64,000 nt of DNA from Salidesulfovibrio onnuriiensis (lineage in GTDB: Bacteria; Desulfobacterota; Desulfovibrionia; Desulfovibrionales; Desulfovibrionaceae), in NCBI RefSeq assembly GCF_008001235.1, contig NZ_CP040751.1, positions 3,475,501 through 3,539,500 on the forward strand, given 5' to 3'. The translations under genes were made by a program, and so were the position numbers. Positions 42,768 through 51,128 of this stretch are shown piece after piece. The notes below the pieces were generated by a model that saw only the letters and a list, made by a program, of their open reading frames with translations, ran no database searches and was not told the DNA's origin. The stretch's first letter is position 1; each line of letters starts with the position of its first letter.

Positions 42768-45434
42768 CTAGCTGGCTACACTAGCCAGGCGTTCTTTCAA
42801 CTGGGTGAGCTTGGTCAGCTCCTCTTCCATCTCGGCCAGCTTGGCCTTTTCCTTTTCGACCACGTCTGCGGGCGCGTTGTTCACGAACCCGGGGTTGGCC
42901 AGCTTCTTGGCCACGCCGCCCATGGTCTTTTCGATCTTGGCGATGTTCTTGTCCAGACGCGCCAGCTCGGCATCGAAGTCCACGACGCCCTCCAGGGGAA
43001 CGTAAATCTCGTTGCCCTGCACCACGGTGGAACCGGACGCCTTGGGCCCCTTCACGTCCGCGCCGATGGTCACGTTCTCGAGGCGGGCCAGGGACCGGAT
43101 CAGCTCCAGGTTGGCCTCGAGCACTCCCTTGTCGGCCTCGGACACGGTGCGCACCAGCAGATCCAGCTTGCGGGCCGGCTCAATGAGCAGCTCGGTGCGG
43201 ATGTTGCGGGTGCCGGAAACCACGCCCATGAACAGCTCCATCTCGGCCATGGCCTCGGGGCTGCGCAGTTCGGGCCGCATTTCCGGGTAGGCCAGGGTGG
43301 CGATGTCGTCACTGCGGTCATCTCCCTCGGGCCTCGGCAGCGCGGACCAGATTTCCTGGGTGATGAACGGCGTGGTGGGATGCAGCAGGATCAGGATCTC
43401 GGACAGCACGGTCCAGAGCACCTTCTGGGTCGCGGCCTTGGCGGTCTCGTCCTCGCCGTAGAGCGCGGGCTTGACCATTTCCAGGTACCAGTCGCAGAAC
43501 TCGGACCAGATGAACTTGTACAGGGTCTGGGCGATCTCGTTGAAACGGTATTCCTCGGTGGCCTGCCGGACCTGCTCCTTGACCTCTTCGAGGCGGTGCA
43601 GGATCCACTTGTTGGCCAGCCCTTCGGCCTCGGAAAGTTCCACGGCCGGAATGACCTCGGGCAGGTTCATGAGCGCGAAGCGGGCCGCGTTCCAGATCTT
43701 GTTCATGAAATGGCGGTAGCCTTCGATGCGCTGTTCGGAAAGCTTGATGTCCCGGCCCATGGCCGCAAAGGAGGCCAGGGTGAAACGCAGGGCGTCGGCG
43801 CCGTATTTCTCGATCATGTCCAGGGGGTCGATGACGTTGCCCGTGGACTTGGACATTTTCTTGCCCTGCTCGTCGCGCACCAGGGCGTGAATGTAGACGT
43901 GATGGAACGGAACCTCCTGCTTGAAGTGCAGGCCCATCATCATCATGCGCGCCACCCAGAAGAACAGGATGTCAAATCCCGTGACCAGGCAGGAGGTCGG
44001 GTAGTACTTGGCCAGGTCCGCGGTTTCATCGGGCCAGCCCATGGTGGAGAACGGCCACAGGGCCGAGGAGAACCAGGTGTCCAGAACGTCCTCGTCCTGC
44101 ACCAGCTTGGAACCGCCGCACTTGGTGCAGGAGGTCGGGTCTTCCTTGGCCACGATCAGTTCGCCGCAGTCCTCGCAGGTCCAGGCCGGGATGCGGTGGC
44201 CCCACCAGATCTGGCGGGAAATACACCAGTCGCGGATCTCGTCCAGCCACTTGTAGTAGGTCTTGGTCCAGTGTTCGGGGAAAATCTGGGTCTTTCCGGG
44301 CACGGCGGCGCGGGCCTTTTCGGCCAGCGGCTTCATGGAGACGAACCACTGGGTGGAGACGTGCGGCTCGATGACCGACTTGCAGCGGTAGCAGACGCCG
44401 ACCTTATGGTCGTGTTCCTCCACCAGGATCAGGCGGCCTTCGGCCTCCAGGTCTTCCATGACGGCCTTGCGCGCCTCGTCCTTGTGCATGCCCCGGTACT
44501 TTTCGGGCGCGTTCTCGTTGATGTAGCCCTTCTCGTCCAGGATGGAGATGATCTCGAGATCGTGCTTGCGGCCCAGTTCCCAGTCGTTCATGTCGTGGGC
44601 CGGGGTGACCTTGAGACAGCCGGTGCCAAACTCGATGTCCACGTAGCTGTCGCCGATGATGGGCAGCTCGCGGCCCACGAGAGGCAGGGTCACGGTCTTG
44701 CCGATGAGGTGGTTGAAGCGGTCATCCTCGGGGTTCACGGCAATGGCGGTATCGGCCAGCATGGTCTCGGGGCGGGTGGTGGCGATGACGATGTCGCCGG
44801 AGCCGTCCGTGAGGGAATACCTGATGTGGTGCAGCTTGCCCGGCTTGGGTTCGTGCTCGACCTCGTCGTCGGCCAGGGCCGTGTGGCAGCGGTTGCACCA
44901 GTTGATGATGTAGTCACCCTTGTAGATGAGGCCGTCCTCGAAAAGCTTGACGAAGACCTCGCGCACGGCCTTGGCGCGCTGGTCGTCAAAGGTGAAGGCC
45001 TCGCGGGTCCAGTCCACGGAAGCGCCCATGCGCCGGATCTGGCTCAGGATGTGATCGCCCTTTTCCTGTTTCCATTCCCAGACGCGCTCGATGAATTTCT
45101 CGCGGCCCAGGTCGTCGCGGGTCTTGCCCTCTTCCTTGAGCTGGCGCTCCACCACGTTCTGGGTGGCGATGCCCGCATGGTCGGTGCCGGGAATCCAGAG
45201 CACGTTCTTTCCCTGCTGCCGGTTGAAACGGCAGAGGATGTCCATGATGGTCAGGTTCAGGCCATGACCCATGTGCAGGACGCCGGTCACGTTGGGCGGC
45301 GGAATGACGATGGAGTACGGGTCGCGTTCGTCCTCCACGTCCGGCGTGAAGGTCTTGTTGTCTTCCCAGTGTTGCTCCCATTTCTCTTCAACGTCCCAAG
45401 GTTCGTATCCCTTGGCCAGCGTCGGTCGGCTCAT
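42768..45434 (-). CDS. valS: Valyl-tRNA synthetase
   Basis: 888 aa, normal length. Class I motifs: HMGH in PPNVTGVLHMGHGLNLT and KMSKS in GKKMSKSTGNVIDPLD. Editing domain (CP1) with TTRPETMLADTAIAVNPED, GTGCLKVTPAHD. C-terminal coiled coil (LDKNIAKIEKTMGGVAKKL... KLAEMEEELTKLTQLKERL). No tRNA-like T-box is seen upstream. Transcribed divergently from the BPL_N-like gene. Confidence 0.97.
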   Translation of the reverse strand: MSRPTLAKGYEPWDVEEKWEQHWEDNKTFTPDVEDERDPYSIVIPPPNVTGVLHMGHGLNLTIMDILCRFNRQQGKNVLWIPGTDHAGIATQNVVERQLKEEGKTRDDLGREKFIERVWEWKQEKGDHILSQIRRMGASVDWTREAFTFDDQRAKAVREVFVKLFEDGLIYKGDYIINWCNRCHTALADDEVEHEPKPGKLHHIRYSLTDGSGDIVIATTRPETMLADTAIAVNPEDDRFNHLIGKTVTLPLVGRELPIIGDSYVDIEFGTGCLKVTPAHDMNDWELGRKHDLEIISILDEKGYINENAPEKYRGMHKDEARKAVMEDLEAEGRLILVEEHDHKVGVCYRCKSVIEPHVSTQWFVSMKPLAEKARAAVPGKTQIFPEHWTKTYYKWLDEIRDWCISRQIWWGHRIPAWTCEDCGELIVAKEDPTSCTKCGGSKLVQDEDVLDTWFSSALWPFSTMGWPDETADLAKYYPTSCLVTGFDILFFWVARMMMMGLHFKQEVPFHHVYIHALVRDEQGKKMSKSTGNVIDPLDMIEKYGADALRFTLASFAAMGRDIKLSEQRIEGYRHFMNKIWNAARFALMNLPEVIPAVELSEAEGLANKWILHRLEEVKEQVRQATEEYRFNEIAQTLYKFIWSEFCDWYLEMVKPALYGEDETAKAATQKVLWTVLSEILILLHPTTPFITQEIWSALPRPEGDDRSDDIATLAYPEMRPELRSPEAMAEMELFMGVVSGTRNIRTELLIEPARKLDLLVRTVSEADKGVLEANLELIRSLARLENVTIGADVKGPKASGSTVVQGNEIYVPLEGVVDFDAELARLDKNIAKIEKTMGGVAKKLANPGFVNNAPADVVEKEKAKLAEMEEELTKLTQLKERLASVAS

Positions 45435-45566
45435 TCCATGTCTCCTTACAATATCGAATTGGACGCACCGGAACCTGCCGGGCGTCCTGAAATTTCATAC
45501 GGTTGCGCTTGCTTCAGCGCCAAGGCCTTGATAGCGTGCGAAATACCCTCATTGAGAGAGCACCAT

Positions 45567-46814
45567 ATGTCAAGCATCCATATATACTGGGACGAATCGC
45601 ACTTCTGGGGCCTGCTGGTGCAGCGTGCGCTCAAGGCATGGGGAGTCCCCCACCGCCTGGTGCGCGCAGATGAAATAGCCCAAGGCGCGCTGGCTGGCAA
45701 GCTCGACGGCGAGATCCCGCTGGCGCTCGTGGTTCCGGGCGGCCGCGCCCGGGGCAAGATGGACCGGCTGGGTCCGGCCGGGCAGGCGGAGATCCGCCGC
45801 TACGTGAACGACGGGGGCGCGTATGTCGGCTTTTGCGGCGGCGCGGGGCTGGCCCTTTCCGACACGGGCCTGGGCCTCTGCCCCTGGAAACGGCAGGGAT
45901 TCGACAACCGCCTGCAGCACTTTCTCTCCGGCCATGTGAACGTGGCCTTGCGAACCGGGCACTCCCTTGTGCCGGACACCCTGGGCGCGCACGCCCTGAT
46001 CCCGGTCTGGTGGCCGGGCCAGTTCGCCGAAGAGGACAACGGCGTCACCGTTCTGGCCACCTATGGCGCTCCCGGCCCGGATTTCTGGGTGGCGGACCTC
46101 AATCTCAAGCACCTGCCCGAAGGCACCCTTTCGGACTGGGAGGCCCTCTACGGCATCCGCCTCACGCCCGACTTCATACAGGGCAGGCCCTGCGTGATCA
46201 CTGGGCAACACGGCAAGGGGCGCTACCTGCTGAGCTACGCGCACCTGGAAACCCCTGCCTCGCCCCAGGCCAACGCGTGGCTCGGCCACATCCTGGGCGA
46301 AATCCTGGGACACCCCGCTTTCCGTGAGCCCATCCCGGCCTGGGACGTCTCCGGGACCGAGGTCCGCTGGGCCGATGAAACCCTGCTCGCGGCCAAGGCC
46401 ATGCTGGAGGAGATCATCGACACCGGACGCACGCATTTCCTGCTCTTCTGGCGCAACCCCTGGCTGCTGGGCTGGCGGCGCGGTATTCCCGGCGCAGGCA
46501 TCAACAGCCTCTATTCCCTGATCTGCGAAACCCTGGCCTCGGAAGCAAACGAATCGGCAAGAACCTACTGGAACGAAGTTTCCGGACGGTTCTCCGAACT
46601 GATGCGACTCATGCATGAAGGGGTCACCGGCTACCTGCTGGCCGAACGACTGGCCATGACCGTACTGCACTCCGGCCCTTCCGCCATCAACCCTCGGGTC
46701 CTCCGGGAGAATCGGGCGGCGCTCTTTGGAAAACCACCCGCTCCGGGAGGCCTGTATGTGCAGTTGGCGGCCTCTCTTGAAGAATTGTACTGGCATCTGC
46801 ACAAAAGTCCCTGA
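45567..46814 (+). CDS. BPL_N-domain (class I glutamine amidotransferase-like) protein
   Basis: 415 aa from ATG 45567. The N-terminal ~240 residues look like the amidotransferase-like BPL_N domain: LALVVPGGRARGKMDRLGPAGQAEIRRYVNDGGAYVGFCGGAGLAL, the GFCGGA nucleophile-elbow region with a Cys, then PCVITGQHGKGRYLLSYAHLETP. The C-terminal ~170 residues are helical and unique. Not biotin ligase. Divergent from valS. Function unknown. Confidence 0.8.
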   Translation: MSSIHIYWDESHFWGLLVQRALKAWGVPHRLVRADEIAQGALAGKLDGEIPLALVVPGGRARGKMDRLGPAGQAEIRRYVNDGGAYVGFCGGAGLALSDTGLGLCPWKRQGFDNRLQHFLSGHVNVALRTGHSLVPDTLGAHALIPVWWPGQFAEEDNGVTVLATYGAPGPDFWVADLNLKHLPEGTLSDWEALYGIRLTPDFIQGRPCVITGQHGKGRYLLSYAHLETPASPQANAWLGHILGEILGHPAFREPIPAWDVSGTEVRWADETLLAAKAMLEEIIDTGRTHFLLFWRNPWLLGWRRGIPGAGINSLYSLICETLASEANESARTYWNEVSGRFSELMRLMHEGVTGYLLAERLAMTVLHSGPSAINPRVLRENRAALFGKPPAPGGLYVQLAASLEELYWHLHKSP

Positions 46815-46930
46815 AAGTTTTCCACAACTTTCTGTCGTGTTGCGCAAAACTCGCCGACTATGTTACATAGGCAGCGAGAAGTATAGGGAGTTTCTCGCGG
46901 CATAGGCAGGAGTTTGGAGCGCGGCCCACC

Positions 46931-48919
46931 ATGCGCCACGCTCCAAGCTCTCCACCTTCAACAACGGCAGCGACCATGGCGGAAAACGATACCTGCACGC
47001 CCATGAACGACATCAAGGAAGGCGATCATTCCAATGATGCGCATTTCCGTTTCTGCATGTCCGAAGACGGCATGAAGCTCGGGGTGAACCGCTACTTCCC
47101 GCCCAAGGGTCATGGCGCCAAGCCCAGTGTCGAGCTTCTCAAGCAGCAGGTGGCCGCGGCCGGAGTCCGGCTGTCCGTGGACGAGGAGGCAGCCGAAAAG
47201 ATTCTCTCCCACCTGGCCGAGGCCCGGGAGATCACCGGCATCACCCTTGTGCGCGGCGTCGAGGTCCAGAACCCCGAAGACGCCCGCTTCGAAACCATCG
47301 GCAATCTCGATTACCCGGTTTTCCCGGGGTATAAATTCGCCGTCAAATATCCCCCGAAAAAGGCACGCCAGGGGGAAACCATCGACGGGAAGATCACCAA
47401 GCCCTCTTCCACCGACCCGCCCGAGGACATCAAGATCCAGGCCGGGGAAAACTGCGACTTCGATGCAACCGAAGGAACCTTCACCTCCCAGGTCTACGGC
47501 ATGGCCCGCGTGGACGAAAAGGAAGGCCTGGTCTGGGTGGACCCGCTCCTACGCATAGACAGCGACAATATCACGGTGACCAGCACCATATTCCACCAGG
47601 ACTGCTTCGGCAGGCCCCTCTCGGTCCAGGCCCTGGAAAAGGAACTGCTGGACCTGGGCGTGGCCATCGAAATCGATCCGGACGCCATCGACAAGTTCAT
47701 CCGCAAGGCCAGCGTAAGTCAGCAGCCGGTGCCCAACGCGGTACTGGTGCGCGGTCGCCATCCGGTGAACGGCAAGGACGGCTGGCTGGAATACCTGGTC
47801 AGCACGCGCGACGCCACCGGCACCGAGGACGAGAGCGGCAGGGTGGACTTCAAGGACCGGGGAGCCTACCCCTCGGTCGCTCCGGGGCAAACCATCGCCC
47901 GCCTGCACCCGCCCACCAAGGGCGAGGGCGGCATCGACATCTACGCCAAGACGCTCCCGGCCAACGAGGGGGTGGAGCTGCATGTCCATCCCGGCGAAAA
48001 CGTGGAGATCTGCGAAGACGGAGCAACCTTTACGGCCAACGCCACGGGGATCATGGTCCTGGACCGAAACGTGCTTTCCGTCTCCGAATGCCTGGTGCTG
48101 CCCGAGAACGTGGACATGAACACCGGCAACGTCAAGGTGGACACGGGCTCGGTCAAGATCATGGGCAATGTGCAGGCCGGATTCCATGTGGCAGCGCCCA
48201 AGAACATCATCGTCCAGGGCTCCATTGAAAGCGCGGAGGTGGAGGCCGGGGAAAACATCGAGGTCGGTGGCGGCATCCTCATGCCCGACGGAGGCATGGT
48301 CACGGCCCAGGGCAACATCACGGTCTCCTACATGAACAACGCCAGGGTGCACGCACACGGCAGCATCCTGTTCAAGAACGAAATTTCAAATTCCACGATC
48401 CAGGCGGACGGCTATATCCGGGCGGAAAAGGGCAAGGGCATCATCCAGGGAGGCTCGGCCATCTGCTCCCGCGGAATGGAGGTCAATGAGCTGGGCTCGG
48501 AACTGGGCGTCCAGACCATCGTGGGCATCAACCTGAGCACCAGCGACGACCGGGAAGCCATGGCCGAGCGCGCCAACCTGGCCAAGGAAATCAAGAGAAT
48601 CGACAAGGCCCTGGGGAACGGCAATCCCAAGGACATCCTCAGGCGCGTCCCCCCGGAAAAGCGCCCATCCATCGTCAAGGTGCTCAAGCACCGCATGGAA
48701 CTGGCGAAACGCTACAAGGAAGTGGCCGACGAGCTGGCCGAAAAGGCCGAGATTCGCCGCAACGAACTGAGGGGCGTCACCATCAAGGTTCTTCGGACCA
48801 TCCACGGCGGCACGGTCATCAAGATGGGCGGCCATACCGCGCGGGTCAAGCGAACCATGGATCGTTCCCTGATCTACTGGAGCGAAGAGGAGCAGAAGAT
48901 CGCCTTCGGCACGCTCTAA
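46931..48919 (+). CDS. FapA/DUF342-family flagellar assembly protein A
   Basis: Up to 662 aa; the start could instead be the ATG at 46976 (MAENDTCTP), as neither has a perfect ribosome site. DUF342 architecture: an N-terminal helical region, the beta-helix core (VNTGNVKVDTGSVKIMGNV..., IVQGSIESAEVEAGENIEVGGGILMPDGG..., HAHGSILFKNEISNSTIQADGYIRAEKGKGIIQGG), then a coiled coil (~560-610) and a short C-terminal domain. FapA relatives act in flagellar assembly; its position before flgD-flgE fits. A 13-bp terminator follows. Confidence 0.85.
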   Translation: MRHAPSSPPSTTAATMAENDTCTPMNDIKEGDHSNDAHFRFCMSEDGMKLGVNRYFPPKGHGAKPSVELLKQQVAAAGVRLSVDEEAAEKILSHLAEAREITGITLVRGVEVQNPEDARFETIGNLDYPVFPGYKFAVKYPPKKARQGETIDGKITKPSSTDPPEDIKIQAGENCDFDATEGTFTSQVYGMARVDEKEGLVWVDPLLRIDSDNITVTSTIFHQDCFGRPLSVQALEKELLDLGVAIEIDPDAIDKFIRKASVSQQPVPNAVLVRGRHPVNGKDGWLEYLVSTRDATGTEDESGRVDFKDRGAYPSVAPGQTIARLHPPTKGEGGIDIYAKTLPANEGVELHVHPGENVEICEDGATFTANATGIMVLDRNVLSVSECLVLPENVDMNTGNVKVDTGSVKIMGNVQAGFHVAAPKNIIVQGSIESAEVEAGENIEVGGGILMPDGGMVTAQGNITVSYMNNARVHAHGSILFKNEISNSTIQADGYIRAEKGKGIIQGGSAICSRGMEVNELGSELGVQTIVGINLSTSDDREAMAERANLAKEIKRIDKALGNGNPKDILRRVPPEKRPSIVKVLKHRMELAKRYKEVADELAEKAEIRRNELRGVTIKVLRTIHGGTVIKMGGHTARVKRTMDRSLIYWSEEEQKIAFGTL

Positions 48920-48948
48920 CGCCCCGCGCGATAAAATGAACTCCTCCG

Positions 48949-48975
48949 CGTAACCTTTGCCGCATCGGCTCCGTC
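48949..48975 (+). promoter_or_regulatory. ECF-type promoter motif 1 (upstream of a short RNA)
   Basis: CGTAAC (48949-48954), 17-bp spacer, CGTC (48972-48975). One base from the TGTAAC seen at the other five sites. It lies 36 bp before the terminator stem at 49011. Confidence 0.45.
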
Positions 48976-48981
48976 TACATT

Positions 48982-49043
48982 TGTAGCAGCATTGTATTAA
49001 TGCACCTTCTAAAAGCACCTTTTTCACAAAAGGTGCTTTTTTT
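48982..49043 (+). ncRNA. Candidate small RNA between fapA and the sigma gene
   Basis: Promoter motif 1 would start transcription near 48982, and the terminator at 49011-49043 would end it, giving ~60 nt. It contains a GCATT-GTATT-AATGC hairpin (~48990-49004) before the terminator stem. No ORF. Entirely inferred from promoter and terminator. Confidence 0.35.
49011..49043 (+). terminator. Terminator after fapA
   Basis: Perfect 13-bp stem (49011-49023 with 49028-49040), loop TCAC, then a T run into TATTTA. Confidence 0.95.
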
Positions 49044-49053
49044 ATTTATCGAA

Positions 49054-49082
49054 TGTAACCACTTCAGACTTTGCACCGACTT
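49054..49082 (+). promoter_or_regulatory. ECF-type promoter motif 2
   Basis: TGTAACC at 49054, 17-bp spacer after TGTAAC, CGACTT at 49077-49082. It starts 11 bp after the fapA terminator T run. Confidence 0.55.
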
Positions 49083-49119
49083 TAATGCATTTAATAAAAA
49101 TATTAATATTAAATTACAT

Positions 49120-49148
49120 TGTAACCTTATTACCAAACCAAACGTCTA
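49120..49148 (+). promoter_or_regulatory. ECF-type promoter motif 3
   Basis: TGTAACC at 49120, 17-bp spacer after TGTAAC, CGTCTA at 49143-49148. CGTC is the classical ECF -10 core. Confidence 0.55.
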
Positions 49149-49336
49149 TGACTATGGAAAGATATTTTTGAAACATTAATACAAATTAAACCATTCAAAT
49201 TTATTTAACCTCTAAAAATCTATAATCACTACACATAAAAATTATTTAATTTTTCTCATGGATGTTTTCATTTCTCGATTCGTACCACTCTATGAAAGAG
49301 ACAACAAACTTCGCAAACAAGGTTTTATGAAAACAA

Positions 49337-49885
49337 ATGGCAGAAAGTATTCATCTCGAATCATTCTTTGATGAAAACAACATCAAGCAGAATTGGGATG
49401 CTCTTGTAGAGAAATATGCATCATCCATATATGGATACCTGCATCACTACTGCAAGGCTCACATGAACGGATTGAAAGAAGATGATATATGCGACATCAC
49501 GCAAAATGTATTTCTCAAGCTCGTGAAAGATGATTTCAGGCTTTTACGACGCTACGACCCGAAAAAAGGTTCTTTCTCAACCTGGCTTGCCGTCCTGACC
49601 CGCTCCACGGCGCTGGACTACCTGCGCGCAAGAGCGAGGAACCACGTCCCCCTGGAGGACTATCAGGACAAACTGCAGGCAGAGGAACAAGGGCCGCGCC
49701 TCCAGGTGAATTATCCCACGGGAGTGCTCACCGAACGGCAGCAGAGCGTTCTTCACCTCCTCTTCGAGAAGGACCTGGACCCGGCCGAGGTGGGCCGGCT
49801 CATGGGGGTCAAGACCCAGACGGTCCGCAGCATCAAGCACCAGGCGCTGGACAGGCTCAGGGCCCATTACGGAGTGACGGCGTAG
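49337..49885 (+). CDS. RNA polymerase sigma factor, ECF-type
   Basis: 182 aa. Region 2 spans ~20-100 (YASSIYGYLHHYCKAHM, then DDICDITQNVFLKLVKDDF, and GSFSTWLAVLTRSTALDYLRARAR, the region 2.3/2.4 helix). Region 4 ~128-178 (LTERQQSVLHLLFEKDLDPAEVGRLMGVKTQTVRSIKHQALDRLR, HTH). No anti-sigma is adjacent. The first ~75 codons and the leader are AT-rich and switch to GC-rich near 49580. No Shine-Dalgarno. Placed between fapA and flgD, and preceded by two promoter motifs shared with the second sigma cassette. Confidence 0.88.
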   Translation: MAESIHLESFFDENNIKQNWDALVEKYASSIYGYLHHYCKAHMNGLKEDDICDITQNVFLKLVKDDFRLLRRYDPKKGSFSTWLAVLTRSTALDYLRARARNHVPLEDYQDKLQAEEQGPRLQVNYPTGVLTERQQSVLHLLFEKDLDPAEVGRLMGVKTQTVRSIKHQALDRLRAHYGVTA

Positions 49886-49947
49886 ACGAAAGCGCCACGC
49901 CAGGAACATACAAGGGACGGAGTTCCCGCACTCACAGGAGGTATTCC

Positions 49948-50253
49948 ATGGACGGAATCAAGCTCTTTGGCAACGGTTTGACCATTGCAGCCACCGGACA
50001 GGCGCAAAAGGCCGCTTCCGGGCAGTCGCAGGACAACGGCTTTGCCGGTTGCCTGGACAAGGCCCTGGAGCAGGAGCGGGATTGCGAAGCCGCTTCGGGC
50101 CAGCAGGCCGCGGGAATCTGCAACAGGGAACTGATGGAACTGAGGGCCCGTTTCGACGGGCAGGCCATGCAGCCCCCGGCGCATGTCATCGAGCGCGCAC
50201 AATCGCTGGTGAATGACGAAGGGGAAGTGGCGGCCCACACGTTCACGGTCTGA
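49948..50253 (+). CDS. Small hypothetical protein in the flagellar cluster
   Basis: 101 aa, MDGIKLFGNGLTIAATGQAQKAASG..., ACAGGAGG 6 bp upstream. The C-terminal half is amphipathic helical (ELMELRARFDGQAMQPPAHVIERAQSLV). Two cysteines. It lies between the sigma gene and flgD; the usual hook-length protein FliK of such operons is not seen here, and this protein is too short for it. Function unknown. Confidence 0.65.
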   Translation: MDGIKLFGNGLTIAATGQAQKAASGQSQDNGFAGCLDKALEQERDCEAASGQQAAGICNRELMELRARFDGQAMQPPAHVIERAQSLVNDEGEVAAHTFTV

Positions 50254-50426
50254 TCCCGCCGCAAAGGGATCAAAATTTCGGACGGAGTGCCATACGCACC
50301 CCGTCCCGGGCGGAAAGGCCGCCCTCTGCGAACGGTTGTCTCTTTCAAACACCGGCAGAAGTCTGCCCGCCCTGGGCATTGGGCCCGGGGCAGCGGACCC
50401 TGTCTCGACCGAAGGAGGCAACCGTT

Positions 50427-51104
50427 ATGTATACCAGCAGCGCAAGTTACCTGAACAGCGTCTATACCTCTTCCACCACGTCGTGGGATACCGAAGAGTC
50501 GTCCACCGATCTCGGCCAGGACGAATTCCTGCAGCTCTTCGTGGCCCAGCTGGAAAACCAGGATCCCCTGGACCCGGTGGACGACAGCGAATCCATCGCC
50601 CAGATGGCCGAGTTCTCCAGCCTGGAGCAGCTCACCAACATCAATTCCCAGATCAGCGACCTGATCGACACCATCAACACCCAGACCCTGAACACGGCCG
50701 TGAGCTACATCGGCAAGAGTGTCGTGGCCTCCGGCTACTCCATGAGCAAGGAAGGGGAAACCATCAGCGACGTCACCTACACCGTTCCCGTCGATGTGGA
50801 GGACCTCACCGCCCACATCATCGACGAGGACGGCAGCATCGTGAACAGCATCGACCTCGGCGCACACGACGCGGGCGAATACGATTTCTCCTGGGACGGC
50901 ACCGGATCGGACGGGGAGGAACTCGAAGACGGCCTTTACTCCATCGCCTTCACGGCCACCAACTCCGAGGGCGAATCGGTTTCCATTTCCACCATGGTCA
51001 GCGGCGTTGTGTCGGGGGTTTCCCAATCCAGCGGCTCCACCCTGCTGACCCTTGAGGACGGCCGTCAGGTCTACCTGTCGAACGTCTACGAAGTTACCGC
51101 ATAA
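50427..51104 (+). CDS. flgD: Flagellar hook-cap protein FlgD
   Basis: 225 aa from ATG 50427 (GAAGGAGG upstream). The conserved N-terminus LGQDEFLQLFVAQLENQDPLDPVDDSESIAQMAEFSSLEQL is diagnostic. Central FlgD Ig-like and tudor-like domain: YDFSWDGTGSDGEELEDGLYSIAFTATN. It caps the growing hook and is required for FlgE polymerisation. First of the contiguous hook operon flgD-flgE-flgK-flgL-fliD. Confidence 0.96.
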   Translation: MYTSSASYLNSVYTSSTTSWDTEESSTDLGQDEFLQLFVAQLENQDPLDPVDDSESIAQMAEFSSLEQLTNINSQISDLIDTINTQTLNTAVSYIGKSVVASGYSMSKEGETISDVTYTVPVDVEDLTAHIIDEDGSIVNSIDLGAHDAGEYDFSWDGTGSDGEELEDGLYSIAFTATNSEGESVSISTMVSGVVSGVSQSSGSTLLTLEDGRQVYLSNVYEVTA

Positions 51105-51128
51105 AACAAAAAATTTCAGGAGGATACC

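Larger units (their letters stand above)
49044..49336 (+). other. AT-rich leader before the first sigma gene
   Basis: About 290 bp without a gene, markedly AT-rich against the GC-rich window. It holds two ECF-type promoter motifs (49054, 49120), a perfect palindrome AATATTAATATT (49099-49110) and several A/T runs, but no Shine-Dalgarno before the ATG. Could be a long regulated leader. Confidence 0.6.

Noticed and set aside
43380..46814. Long plus-strand open frame antisense to valS (1144 codons)
   Set aside because: Shadow of valS in GC-rich DNA; only the last 415 codons, from 45567, form a real gene.
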